Assembly: GCA_002448305.1 (NCBI GenBank)
Contig: DJWY01000033.1
Coordinates: 1 to 27,685 of the forward strand
Length of the DNA: 27,685 nt
Origin: Selenomonadales bacterium UBA7018
GTDB lineage: Bacteria > Bacillota > Negativicutes > Selenomonadales > Selenomonadaceae
Direction of reading: 5' to 3'
In this document: piece after piece, positions 1-8,077 of the stretch
How the letters are laid out: every line of letters starts with the position of its first letter
Position numbering within the stretch: position 1 is the first letter of the stretch
Notes under the pieces: model-generated
What the model was told of the DNA's origin: nothing
The model's database searches: none
What the model saw: the letters and a program-made list of their open reading frames with translations, nothing else
Program-made: the position numbers and the translations under genes

Positions 1-2
1 AA

Positions 3-311
3 TATCCCGGTGCTGTTGCTGTCTGGAAACGTTGTTTTGCCTACGTCGAGCAACTTTTTGACTATCCGTCGGCGGTTCGCAAGATTATGTACACGACCAA
101 TGCGATTGAGGCGGTTAATTCCAGTTTTCGCAAGGTGACAAAACGCGGCGCATTTCCTAACGTCAATTCCGTTTTCAAATTGCTTTATCTTAGAGTGGTA
201 GAGTTGCAAAAAAAGTGGGCAGACCGTCCGGTTGCCAACTGGTCGCTCGTTCGCAATCAACTGCTTTTGAACGATCGCCTCGCCGCTCTATTTGATAAAT
301 TCGACCGCTAA
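3..311 (+). CDS. IS256/Mutator-family transposase, C-terminal part (cut by window edge)
   Basis: This is the 3' end of a transposase gene whose beginning lies outside the window. The frame is open from base 3 through a TAA at 309-311, so about 102 residues are visible. The stretch YTTNAIEAVNSSFRKVTKRG is the well-known C-terminal block of IS256/Mutator-type DDE transposases, which includes the region around the catalytic glutamate (NAIE). It is followed by the usual hydrophobic helix (VFKLLYLRVVELQKKW) and a short tail. The family catalyses cut-and-paste or copy-out movement of an IS of about 1.3-1.5 kb. The visible part has no frameshift or internal stop, so the element may be intact. Its probable right end follows directly, and the ior operon starts about 150 nt further on. 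Confidence 0.9.
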   Translation, partial: YPGAVAVWKRCFAYVEQLFDYPSAVRKIMYTTNAIEAVNSSFRKVTKRGAFPNVNSVFKLLYLRVVELQKKWADRPVANWSLVRNQLLLNDRLAALFDKFDR

Positions 312-319
312 TTTTTTCT

Positions 320-347
320 ACTTACACAATCTGCTTGACACTGCCTC
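320..347. mobile_element. Probable right terminal inverted repeat of the IS256-type element
   Basis: Just after the transposase stop comes ACTTACACAATCTGC followed by TTGACACTGCC. An arrangement of TTACACA, a short spacer and TTGACACT(A/G)CC is what I recall for ends of many IS256-family elements. The left end is outside the window, so neither the inverted repeat pairing nor the target-site duplication can be checked. The outer boundary near 345-347 is approximate. Confidence 0.5.
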
Positions 348-438
348 ATTCCGATAAAAGCTTGTCGAGTTCCTTCCTATTTCTGTAATACAGCTTTGAC
401 AAGTCAACGCAATCAGGGGGAATTTATTGCCCGTTGTA

Positions 439-467
439 TTGACTTTTATTTTCCTTTATGGTAATTT
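439..467 (+). promoter_or_regulatory. Candidate promoter of the ior operon
   Basis: A good -35 box TTGACT lies at 439-444 and, after 17 nt, a poor -10 box TAATTT lies at 462-467. The transcript would begin about 25-30 nt before the iorA start. An alternative -35 box TTGACA at 396-401 has no convincing partner. The remaining bases between the IS end and iorA (348-501) hold nothing else I can recognise. Confidence 0.3.
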
Positions 468-501
468 TTTCCTACTTAATTTTAAGAAAGGAAGTCTTAT
501 C

Positions 502-2226
502 TTGAAGCGTTTACTTCTGGGCAATCTCGCTGCTGCTCAAGGTCTCTGGCAGGCCGGTTGCGACTTCATCTCTTCCTATCCTGGAACGCCTTCAACTGAA
601 ATTACTGAAGCTACCGCCACTTTGCCCGACATATATTCCGAGTGGGCACCAAATGAAAAAGTTGCCCTCGAAAGTGCTTTTGGCGCAAGTCTCGCCGGTC
701 ACAGAGCCGCCGTCGCTCAAAAACATGTCGGCTTAAACGTCGCGGCCGACCCGCTTTTCACCATGAGTTATACCGGCGTCAACGCAGGATTAGTTATCTT
801 TGTCGCTGACGATCCCGGCTTACACTCTTCCCAAAATGAACAGGATAGCCGCAATTACGCTAAAGCCGCTAAAGTTCCTATGCTTGAGCCTTCAAATTCT
901 CAAGAAATTTTAGACTTTACCATTGTAGCTTTCGACCTTTCCGAGCAATTTGATACTCCTGTCCTTATCCGCCTTAATACTCGCGTTGCCCATTCTCAAT
1001 CTATCGTCACGACCGGCGACCGCGTTTCCTATTCTAAGCCCTATTCTAAGGACATTTCAAAATTCGTTATGGTTCCTGCTTTCGCTAAGGCGCGTCACCC
1101 GCTCGTTGAAAAGCGTATTCAAGATTTAGCCGCCTTCGCGGAATCTTCTAATCTCAACCAACTCGAATTCAACGATACTGATATTGGCTTTATTACTTCT
1201 TCTTCAGCTTATCTCTACTTGAAGGAAATTTGCCCTGATGCCTCTTTTCTTAAACTCGGTATCGTTCACCCTCTGCCCGATAACCTTATCCGCCAATTTG
1301 CCGCTAAGGTTAATCGTCTTGTTGTCGTTGAGGAACTCGACCCATTTATCCTTGACCACGTGAAAGCTTTGGGCATTAACTGCGTTAATATTAATCTTCC
1401 GTGCATTGGCGAATTCTTTCCTAATCTTCTCGCTGATAAACTCGGCAAACCTACTCCGCCGACTATTGAATTAGATGAGAATATCCCCGCGCGCCCGCCC
1501 GTTATGTGTGCAGGCTGTCCGCATAGAGGCTTATTCTATTCCCTCAAAAAAAATAAATGCACCGTTCTTGGTGACATTGGCTGTTACACTTTAGGAGCTA
1601 TGCCGCCGCTTTCTACTATCGAAATGACGCTGTGCATGGGCGCAAGTATCGGAGCGACTCACGGCTTTAATAAAGTTCTAGGTACTAAAAGCGAAGGAAA
1701 AACCGTTGCTGTTATCGGCGACTCAACTTTCATTCATTCCGGTATGACAGGGCTAACTAACGTCGCTTATAATCAATCCAATTCAACTGTCATTATCCTA
1801 GACAATTCTATTACCGGTATGACGGGTCATCAGCAAAATCCCACAACTGGTTTAAACATAAAAGGCGACCCCGCCGGCAAAGTCGATTTGGAAGCACTCT
1901 GCCGCGCTATGGGGATTAATCGCGTGCGTGTCGTTGACCCTTACGATTTAAAATCTTGCGATACTGCTATCAAAGAAGAGCTTGCCGCAAAGGAACCTAG
2001 CGTTATCATTTCGCGCCGTCCTTGCGCCTTGCTTAAAAACGTTAAGCATAAACCCCCGCTTCATGTCGATAGCGATAAATGTATTGGTTGCAAATCCTGC
2101 ATGAAAATCGGTTGTCCTGCCATTTCTATGAAAAACGGCAAGGCGGTCGTCGACCAAACTCAATGCGTCGGTTGCGAAGTCTGTAGCCAACTTTGTCCTA
2201 AAAAAGCTTTTGCAAGGGAGTCTTGA
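502..2226 (+). CDS. iorA: Indolepyruvate:ferredoxin oxidoreductase, alpha subunit
   Basis: This is the large, TPP-binding subunit of the enzyme that oxidatively decarboxylates aryl-pyruvates (indole-, phenyl-, hydroxyphenylpyruvate) to aryl-acetyl-CoA and reduces ferredoxin. I place the start at TTG 502: GAAAGGAAG (486-494) sits 7 nt upstream, and the protein then begins (M)KRLLLGNLAAAQGLW as family members do. An upstream in-frame TTG at 427 would add 25 hydrophobic residues and lacks a ribosome site. The protein has 574 residues. The N-terminal half is a pyrimidine domain with the YPGTPSTEI block. The TPP/Mg site shows GDIGCYTLG (357 on) and GDST near 406 with DNS at 434-436. The C-terminus carries two [4Fe-4S] motifs, C527/C530/C533/C537 and C555/C558/C561/C565. 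iorB follows after 3 nt. Cytoplasmic; oxygen-sensitive by family knowledge. Confidence 0.95.
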   Translation: MKRLLLGNLAAAQGLWQAGCDFISSYPGTPSTEITEATATLPDIYSEWAPNEKVALESAFGASLAGHRAAVAQKHVGLNVAADPLFTMSYTGVNAGLVIFVADDPGLHSSQNEQDSRNYAKAAKVPMLEPSNSQEILDFTIVAFDLSEQFDTPVLIRLNTRVAHSQSIVTTGDRVSYSKPYSKDISKFVMVPAFAKARHPLVEKRIQDLAAFAESSNLNQLEFNDTDIGFITSSSAYLYLKEICPDASFLKLGIVHPLPDNLIRQFAAKVNRLVVVEELDPFILDHVKALGINCVNINLPCIGEFFPNLLADKLGKPTPPTIELDENIPARPPVMCAGCPHRGLFYSLKKNKCTVLGDIGCYTLGAMPPLSTIEMTLCMGASIGATHGFNKVLGTKSEGKTVAVIGDSTFIHSGMTGLTNVAYNQSNSTVIILDNSITGMTGHQQNPTTGLNIKGDPAGKVDLEALCRAMGINRVRVVDPYDLKSCDTAIKEELAAKEPSVIISRRPCALLKNVKHKPPLHVDSDKCIGCKSCMKIGCPAISMKNGKAVVDQTQCVGCEVCSQLCPKKAFARES

Positions 2227-2229
2227 GCC

Positions 2230-2805
2230 GTGAAAACTAAGAACATAATAATTGTTGGTGTCGGCGGGCAAGGCTCTTTGCTCGCTAGTAAAATTTTAGG
2301 GCACCTTTTCGTTAATGAAGGTTTTGACGTGAAAGTTTCGGAAGTGCACGGTATGAGCCAGCGTGGCGGCTCCGTCATTACTTACGTCCGCTTCGGCGAT
2401 AAAGTTTACTCGCCCATTGTCGACAGAGGACAAGCAGATTTTATCGTTTCCTTTGAACTGCTCGAAACTGCGCGGGCATTGCCTTTCCTTAAAATCGGCG
2501 GGCAAATCGTCACGAACACCCAGCAAATTGACCCTATGCCCGTTATTACCGGCGCGGCGACTTATCCGGAAAATCTCGTCGAAAAAATTCGCGCTAAGGG
2601 AATAAAAATTGACGCTATGGACTGTTTGTCTTTAGCTAAACAATCCGGCTCCCCTAAGGCTGTTAATATTGTCCTTTTAGGTCGGCTGTCGCATTACTTT
2701 GATATTCCGGAAACTTCGTGGCAAAATTCCCTTAAGGCGAATGTGCCGCAAAAATTTTTGGATATAAATCAACGAGCCTTCGCGCTCGGAAAGCAGTTTG
2801 TTTGA
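2230..2805 (+). CDS. iorB: Indolepyruvate:ferredoxin oxidoreductase, beta subunit
   Basis: This is the small partner of IorA, from the pyruvate-ferredoxin oxidoreductase gamma-type family, and completes the heterodimer. It has 191 residues, the usual length. The start is GTG 2230, with AAGGGAG at 2214-2220 inside the end of iorA as ribosome site. The N-terminus IIIVGVGGQGSLLASKILG is the characteristic glycine-rich block of the family, and EVHGMSQRGGSV (about residues 38-49) is the second conserved block. The close spacing to iorA indicates translational coupling. No cysteine cluster is expected or seen here; the iron-sulfur centres are in IorA. Confidence 0.95.
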   Translation: MKTKNIIIVGVGGQGSLLASKILGHLFVNEGFDVKVSEVHGMSQRGGSVITYVRFGDKVYSPIVDRGQADFIVSFELLETARALPFLKIGGQIVTNTQQIDPMPVITGAATYPENLVEKIRAKGIKIDAMDCLSLAKQSGSPKAVNIVLLGRLSHYFDIPETSWQNSLKANVPQKFLDINQRAFALGKQFV

Positions 2806-2819
2806 AAGAGGTTGTTTGA

Positions 2820-4121
2820 ATGGGAAATTATTTTCAAGAGGAAATTGAATGTGCGCCGCTTGAAAAAATAAGAGCTTTGCAAGATGAGCTGTTGCCAAAG
2901 CAAGTGCGCTACGTGTGGGAAAACGTCCCTTATTATCGCAAGAAAATGGAGGAGCAAGGCGTCACGCCCGACGATATTAAATCGGCGGCGGATTTGCATA
3001 AGCTCCCGTTTTTGTCTAAGGCTGATTTAAAGGCGGCTTATCCTTATGGATTGTTGGCAGTTCCGCTGAAAGATTGCGTGCGAATTCAATCTACATCGGG
3101 CACGACCGGCAAGCGCGTTATCGTTTTTTATACGCAAGAAGACCTCGACCTTTGGGAAGATTGTTGCGCTCGTGCAATCTGCGCGGCGGGCGGCACTAAT
3201 GAGGACGTTTGCCAAGTTTCTTACGGCTACGGACTTTTCACCGGCGGCGCAGGGCTTGACGGCGGCTCCCATAAAGTTGGCTGCTTGACTGTCCCGACAA
3301 GTTCCGGCAATACTGAACGCCAAATTATGTTCATCATGGACTTGCAAGCAACAATTCTTTGTTGCACTCCTAGTTATGCCGCTTATATCGGTGAGACTCT
3401 TAAGGAAATGGGTTACAAGCCCGAAGATATTCCGCTTAAAGCCGGCATATTCGGCGCAGAGGCGTGGTCTGAAGAAATGCGCCGCGACATTGAAAAAACT
3501 TTGGGCATTAAAGCTTATGACATTTATGGCTTGACCGAAATTAGCGGTCCTGGCGTCGCTTTTGAATGCTCTGAGCAACGCGGCATGCACATTCAGGAAG
3601 ACCACTTTATAGCAGAAATTATTGACCCAAATACCGGCGAAGTTCTTCCCGAAGGCTCGCAGGGTGAATTAGTTTTCACGTCGCTTGATAAAAAAGCTTT
3701 TCCGCTGATTCGCTATCGCACCCGCGACATTTGCACACTTACCCGCGAAAAATGTTCTTGCGGCAGAACTCATGTTCGCATGACTAAGCCTAAAGGACGT
3801 TCGGACGATATGTTGATTATTCGCGGCGTCAACGTCTTCCCAAGCCAGATTGAAACTGTGCTTATGAATAACGGCTACGCGGCTAATTATCAAATTATCG
3901 TTGGGCGCGTCAATAACACTGATACTTTTGAAGTCAAAGTAGAAATGACACCCGATATGTTCACCGATAATTTAGGCGAAGTGCAAGCGCGCCGCAAAGT
4001 TTTAGAAGACGGCTTAAAAGCTATGCTCGGCATTAAGGCGAAAGTTACTTTGGTCGCGCCTAAGTCAATCGCACGCAGTGAAGGCAAAGCCGTCCGCGTT
4101 ATCGATACTCGCAAAATTTAA
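2820..4121 (+). CDS. paaK: Phenylacetate-CoA ligase family protein (aryl-acetate CoA ligase)
   Basis: This is an AMP-forming acyl-CoA ligase of the PaaK type, 433 residues, the normal length. It starts at ATG 2820, 14 nt after iorB, with GAAAGAGG upstream. The adenylate-forming P-loop appears as STSGTTGK (residues 91-98), the second core motif as YGLTEISGPG (from 236), followed by the YRTRD block and a CSCGRTH motif typical of the PaaK C-terminus. PaaK enzymes join phenylacetate to CoA at the cost of ATP to AMP. Beside iorAB the likely substrates are phenyl-, hydroxyphenyl- or indole-acetate. The ligase could reactivate aryl-acetates for IorAB working reductively, or run in reverse during amino-acid fermentation; the sequence does not decide direction or exact substrate. 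It is not in a phenylacetate degradation cluster, so the symbol marks the family only. Confidence 0.88.
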   Translation: MGNYFQEEIECAPLEKIRALQDELLPKQVRYVWENVPYYRKKMEEQGVTPDDIKSAADLHKLPFLSKADLKAAYPYGLLAVPLKDCVRIQSTSGTTGKRVIVFYTQEDLDLWEDCCARAICAAGGTNEDVCQVSYGYGLFTGGAGLDGGSHKVGCLTVPTSSGNTERQIMFIMDLQATILCCTPSYAAYIGETLKEMGYKPEDIPLKAGIFGAEAWSEEMRRDIEKTLGIKAYDIYGLTEISGPGVAFECSEQRGMHIQEDHFIAEIIDPNTGEVLPEGSQGELVFTSLDKKAFPLIRYRTRDICTLTREKCSCGRTHVRMTKPKGRSDDMLIIRGVNVFPSQIETVLMNNGYAANYQIIVGRVNNTDTFEVKVEMTPDMFTDNLGEVQARRKVLEDGLKAMLGIKAKVTLVAPKSIARSEGKAVRVIDTRKI

Positions 4122-4136
4122 GGAGGCGAATTTTTA

Positions 4137-4562
4137 ATGAGCGTCAATCAAGTTTCCGTTTTCCTTGAAAATAAAGCTGGCACTTTGAATAAATTAACTG
4201 AAGTCCTTGCTGCTAATAATGTTAATATTCGCGCCTTGAGTCTGGCGGAAACTAGCGAATTCGGAATTGTGCGCATGTTGGTCAATGACGTTTTCGAGGC
4301 TACCAACGTTTTGAAAGAAAATAATTTCGTCGCGACCCTTACGCCCGTTCTCGCCTACGCTATTGAGGACAAAGCCGGCTACTTGAATAACCTTCTGCAA
4401 AATTTCAGCGCGGCGGAAGTCAACATCGAATATATGTACGCCTTCGCGGGCAAGGAACGCGCTTATATGATTTTCCGCGTCAACGACACAAAAAGGGCTG
4501 AATCCCTTCTCAACAGCAAAGGTTTAAAATCTCTGACTCAAGAAGAAATATCAGCAGTTTAA
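4137..4562 (+). CDS. Tandem ACT-domain protein (ligand sensor of the ior operon)
   Basis: A 141-residue protein made of two ACT domains, about residues 4-70 and 72-141, with no attached enzyme domain. Each begins with the ACT pattern of a strand followed by a Gly-(T/Y)-Leu helix start: VSVFLENKAGTLNKL in the first and AYAIEDKAGYLNNL in the second. ACT domains bind amino acids or similar small ligands. Stand-alone double-ACT proteins next to phenylacetate-CoA ligase genes are common, so a role in sensing aromatic amino acids or their acids is a reasonable inference, not shown here. Start ATG 4137 with AGGAGG at 4121-4126, which overlaps the stop of the ligase gene; last gene of the operon. A terminator-like hairpin follows at 4582-4654. 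Confidence 0.88.
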   Translation: MSVNQVSVFLENKAGTLNKLTEVLAANNVNIRALSLAETSEFGIVRMLVNDVFEATNVLKENNFVATLTPVLAYAIEDKAGYLNNLLQNFSAAEVNIEYMYAFAGKERAYMIFRVNDTKRAESLLNSKGLKSLTQEEISAV

Positions 4563-4567
4563 AAATC

Positions 4568-4647
4568 AATTAGGAATTTTGAATTAGGAATTAGGAATGA
4601 TTTTGGAGAGGATTTAATTCCTCATTCCACATTTCTAATTCCTAATT
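4568..4647. repeat. Short interspersed repeat, site 1 (inverted pair)
   Basis: A partial unit AATTAGGAATT lies at 4568-4578. A forward copy (AATTAGG twice, then AATG) lies at 4582-4599. An inverted full-length copy lies at 4623-4647; read on the minus strand it matches the uvrC copy at 8601-8625 with a single mismatch over 25 nt. The same unit recurs at 13384-13408. Confidence 0.8.
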
Positions 4648-4654
4648 GCTTTTT
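4582..4654 (+). terminator. Terminator-like hairpin between the ior operon and polC
   Basis: AATTAGGAATTAG at 4582-4594 pairs perfectly over 13 bp with CTAATTCCTAATT at 4635-4647. The right arm is followed by GC and five T (4650-4654). The stem is AT-rich and the loop is long (about 40 nt), so it is a weaker terminator than the classical type. The polC ribosome site starts immediately after. The arms are copies of the window's short interspersed repeat. Confidence 0.5.
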
Positions 4655-4667
4655 GGGGGGTGACGCT

Positions 4668-7600
4668 TTGTCTAGGTATAAACTCATAATTGATAATCCG
4701 AAAAATTTTTTCAGCGCATTTGAGGAGGCAAATTTAAATTTTAGTGGTTGCACTTTGCAAGATATTTTCGTCGAGCCGGAAGAAAATCTTTGGCAAATAG
4801 GAATTGTCACGGATAAAAATTTCGACGAAAAAACTTTCACGACCGCTACGGAATTTCTGCTCAAGCGATACGGCGCACACGTCGACTTTAAGCGCGAAGT
4901 ATTAAACGATTTTATTCCAGAAAAAAAAGCTCCGCCTCAAAAAAATTTTCCCGCTAAAAAATCTAACGGTAAAAAAATTTCAGGCGAAGTCACCAAAATT
5001 ATCGACGTCACTAAGGAAGGCGAAAACGTTATCATTCAAGGCGAAATCAGCGCGGACGATAAACTCGGCGTCAACCTGCGCGAATTCAAGAACGGTACTA
5101 TCGCTGTTACATTTTGCGTTATCGACGATACCAACGGCGTTATGTGTAAGAAATTTTTTAAGAGCGATAAGAAAGCCGACGCTAAGCCCTTCGCCGACCA
5201 ACTCAAGGCGGGCAACGTTTACAAAATTTCCGGTGTCACTAGGTACGACGACTACATCAAGGAAATTAATATTTTCGTCAATTCCGTTGAGCCGGTCGAA
5301 AGTGTTGTTGCCGCCCGCGAAGATACTGCCGAAGTTAAGCGCATCGAATTGCATGTTCATACAAAAATGAGCGCGATGGACGCCGTTATTCCTGTCGATA
5401 CTCTAATTAAAACCGCCGCCGATTGGAATTGGAAAGCCGTAGCAATCACTGACCACGGAGTTATTCAAGCCTTCCCAAACGCCGCGCTCGCCGCCGAAAA
5501 GCTCGCTAAGCAGGGCAAGCACATTAAAATTATTTACGGAATGGAAGGTTACCTCGTCGGCGACGATTACAAGCAGAAATTCGCCAACCACGTTATCATT
5601 CTCGCTAAAAATAAAGTCGGTCTTGCCAACCTCTACAAGCTCGTTTCAATCAGTCAGATTAAGTACATGTATTATCGTCCGCGCATTCCTAAAACTTTGC
5701 TTAGCGAATTGCGCGAAGGTCTGATAATCGGTTCGGCTTGCGAGGCGGGCGAATTAATTCGGGCAATCGTCGCGGGCAAAGACGACGCCGAACTTGAGGA
5801 CATCGCTAATTTCTATGACTACTTAGAAATTCAGCCGATTGGCAACAATGATTTCCTGATTCGTAGCGAAGATTTCCCGAACATTACGACTGATGAAGAT
5901 TTGCGCAATATCAATCGCAAAGTCGTCGAGTTGGCAAAAAAATTGGGCAAGCTGATTGTCGCAACCACTGACGCCCATTTTCTCAACAAAGACGATTGGA
6001 TTTGCCGCGCAGTCATTATGCATAATAAAAATTATGCCGACGCCGATTTACAACCGCCACTTTACCTGCGCACGACGCAAGAAATGTTCGCAGAATTCGA
6101 TTACCTAGACGAGGCGACCGCTTATGAAGCAATCGTCACCAATCCGAATAAAATCGCTGACTCCGTAGAATTTTTAAAGCCAATACCAGACGGGCTTTAC
6201 TCGCCGCAAGTAGATGGCGCAGAAGAAGAAATTCGCGAAACGTCCTACGCTAAGGCGCGAAAACTTTACGGGGAAAATTTGCCGCCATTAGTTGAGGCAC
6301 GTCTTGAACAGGAACTTAAACCTATAATCGGGCACGGCTTCGCGGGTTTATATATGATTGCTCAACGGCTCGTGAAAAAATCTAATGATGACGGCTACCT
6401 TGTCGGCTCGCGTGGCTCTGTCGGTTCGTCGTTCGTCGCGACTTTAATTGGAATCACTGAAGTTAATCCTTTGCCGCCGCATTATCGCTGTCCGAAGTGC
6501 AAGTACAGCAAATTTTTCACTAAAGGCGAAGTCGGTTGCGGCTACGATTTGAAAAATAAAATTTGTCCGGTCTGCGGTCATCCGCTCATAAAGGACGGGC
6601 ACGACATACCCTTTGCAGTTTTTCTGGGCTTCGACGGCGATAAAGTTCCCGATATTGATTTAAACTTTTCGGGCGAATATCAAGCGACCGCTCATAAATA
6701 TACCGAAGTTCTTTTCGGCAAGCATAACGTTTACCGCGCAGGCACTATAACAACCCTTGCCGAGAAAACTTCTTTCGGACTTGCGAAAAGATATTTTGAA
6801 GACCGCAACTTTAAAAAGCACGCCTCTTTTATCGCCAGAATCGCCAATAAGTGTAAGGGCGTCAAGAAAACGACCGGTCAGCACCCCGCCGGAATTATGG
6901 TTGTGCCGCGCGATATGGATATTCATTACTTTACGCCGATTCAATATCCCGCCGATAACAAGGACGCCACGACCACGACGACGCATTTTGATTACCACTC
7001 AATAAGCTCGCGGCTCGTTAAGCTTGACATTTTGGGGCACGTCGACCCGACTATGATTCGTATGCTGGAAAATTTAACTCACCGCGACCCGAAAACTATT
7101 CCGCTTGACGATAAGCCGACGCTTAGTTTATTCAATTCGACAAGTGCGCTGGGCTTAACGTCTCAGCAACTCGGCACGAGGTCCGGAACATACGGCTTGC
7201 CGGAATTCCGAACAGGTTTTACACGGCAAATGATTGACGACACTAAGCCCGATTGTTTCAGCGATTTAGTTCGCATTTCGGGCTTTTCGCACGGAACTGA
7301 CGTTTGGCTAGGAAATGCACAGGATTTAATTCGGCAAGGGCAATGCACAATCAAAAACGCCATTTCCGCCCGCGATGATATTATGATGTATCTGATTCAT
7401 CACGGCGTTGACGCGCTGAAGTCTTTCAAGACTATGGAGAGCGTCCGCAAGGGCAAGGGTATTAAGCCCGACGACGTCGACGATTTAAAAGCGCATAACG
7501 TTGAGGACTGGTACATTGATTCTTGCCAGAAGATAAAATATCTTTTCCCGCGTGCGCACGCCACCGCCTATGTTATGATGGCTTATCGGATTGCTTATTG

Positions 7601-8075
7601 CAAAGTTCATTATCCGCTTGCCTATTACGCCGCGTATTTTTCAAAGCGCACGGAAGGTTTCGACGCCAATGACGTTATCAAAGGTCAGCATTTTATCAAG
7701 CGCAAGTTGGAAGAGTTGGAGAATTTATCGGACGAGCGCAAACTCGACGACGCGGAAAGCGATTTGCTTGCCGATTATCAAGTTGTCCAAGAATATTTTC
7801 TGCGCGGCTTCACGTTTGAACCCGTAAATCTTTATGAATCGGAAGTTGAGGATTTTATCATTCGGGGAAATTCTCTGCTGATGTCGTTTACTTCGATTCA
7901 AGGCATAAGTCCGGCGGCGGCAGCTAATATCGTTGAGGCGCGCAAGGACGGAAAATTTATTTCAATCGACGACTTGAGAAACCGCGCAGGCATTAATAAA
8001 ACTTGCCTTAACGCGCTTAAAATTCATGGTTGCCTTAAAGACTTGCAGGAAACTAACCAAATAACTTTGTTCTAA
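4668..8075 (+). CDS. polC: DNA polymerase III alpha subunit, PolC type, without the exonuclease insertion
   Basis: This is the replicative DNA polymerase of the Gram-positive type. I choose TTG 4668, with GGGGGGTGA at 4655-4663 as ribosome site; an in-frame TTG at 4653 would overlap that site. Length is then 1135 residues against roughly 1440 for typical PolC. Order of domains: a short N-terminal region, an OB-fold region (about 100-215), PHP domain starting RIELHVHTKMSAMD (225 on) with ITDHG near 259, a zinc site (CPKC at 608-611, GCGY, CPVC), the catalytic palm with PDIDLNFSG (D662 and D664) and LDILGH (D787), and a C-terminal helix-hairpin-helix part. In usual PolC the DnaQ-like proofreading domain is inserted in PHP after the ITDHG/YG(V/M)E(A/G)Y segment. 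Here GYLVGDDYKQKF (about 294-305) runs straight into NHVIILAKN, so that domain is absent. The N-terminus is also about 100 residues shorter. Confidence 0.93.
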   Translation: MSRYKLIIDNPKNFFSAFEEANLNFSGCTLQDIFVEPEENLWQIGIVTDKNFDEKTFTTATEFLLKRYGAHVDFKREVLNDFIPEKKAPPQKNFPAKKSNGKKISGEVTKIIDVTKEGENVIIQGEISADDKLGVNLREFKNGTIAVTFCVIDDTNGVMCKKFFKSDKKADAKPFADQLKAGNVYKISGVTRYDDYIKEINIFVNSVEPVESVVAAREDTAEVKRIELHVHTKMSAMDAVIPVDTLIKTAADWNWKAVAITDHGVIQAFPNAALAAEKLAKQGKHIKIIYGMEGYLVGDDYKQKFANHVIILAKNKVGLANLYKLVSISQIKYMYYRPRIPKTLLSELREGLIIGSACEAGELIRAIVAGKDDAELEDIANFYDYLEIQPIGNNDFLIRSEDFPNITTDEDLRNINRKVVELAKKLGKLIVATTDAHFLNKDDWICRAVIMHNKNYADADLQPPLYLRTTQEMFAEFDYLDEATAYEAIVTNPNKIADSVEFLKPIPDGLYSPQVDGAEEEIRETSYAKARKLYGENLPPLVEARLEQELKPIIGHGFAGLYMIAQRLVKKSNDDGYLVGSRGSVGSSFVATLIGITEVNPLPPHYRCPKCKYSKFFTKGEVGCGYDLKNKICPVCGHPLIKDGHDIPFAVFLGFDGDKVPDIDLNFSGEYQATAHKYTEVLFGKHNVYRAGTITTLAEKTSFGLAKRYFEDRNFKKHASFIARIANKCKGVKKTTGQHPAGIMVVPRDMDIHYFTPIQYPADNKDATTTTTHFDYHSISSRLVKLDILGHVDPTMIRMLENLTHRDPKTIPLDDKPTLSLFNSTSALGLTSQQLGTRSGTYGLPEFRTGFTRQMIDDTKPDCFSDLVRISGFSHGTDVWLGNAQDLIRQGQCTIKNAISARDDIMMYLIHHGVDALKSFKTMESVRKGKGIKPDDVDDLKAHNVEDWYIDSCQKIKYLFPRAHATAYVMMAYRIAYCKVHYPLAYYAAYFSKRTEGFDANDVIKGQHFIKRKLEELENLSDERKLDDAESDLLADYQVVQEYFLRGFTFEPVNLYESEVEDFIIRGNSLLMSFTSIQGISPAAAANIVEARKDGKFISIDDLRNRAGINKTCLNALKIHGCLKDLQETNQITLF

Positions 8076-8077
8076 AT

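Noticed and set aside
358..403. Inverted pair CTTGTC / GACAAG before iorA as a regulatory hairpin
   Set aside because: Only 6 bp with a loop of more than 30 nt; expected by chance.
427..501. Earlier TTG start for iorA with a hydrophobic 25-residue leader resembling a signal peptide
   Set aside because: No ribosome site precedes it, the enzyme is cytoplasmic, and TTG 502 has a strong site and gives the family N-terminus.
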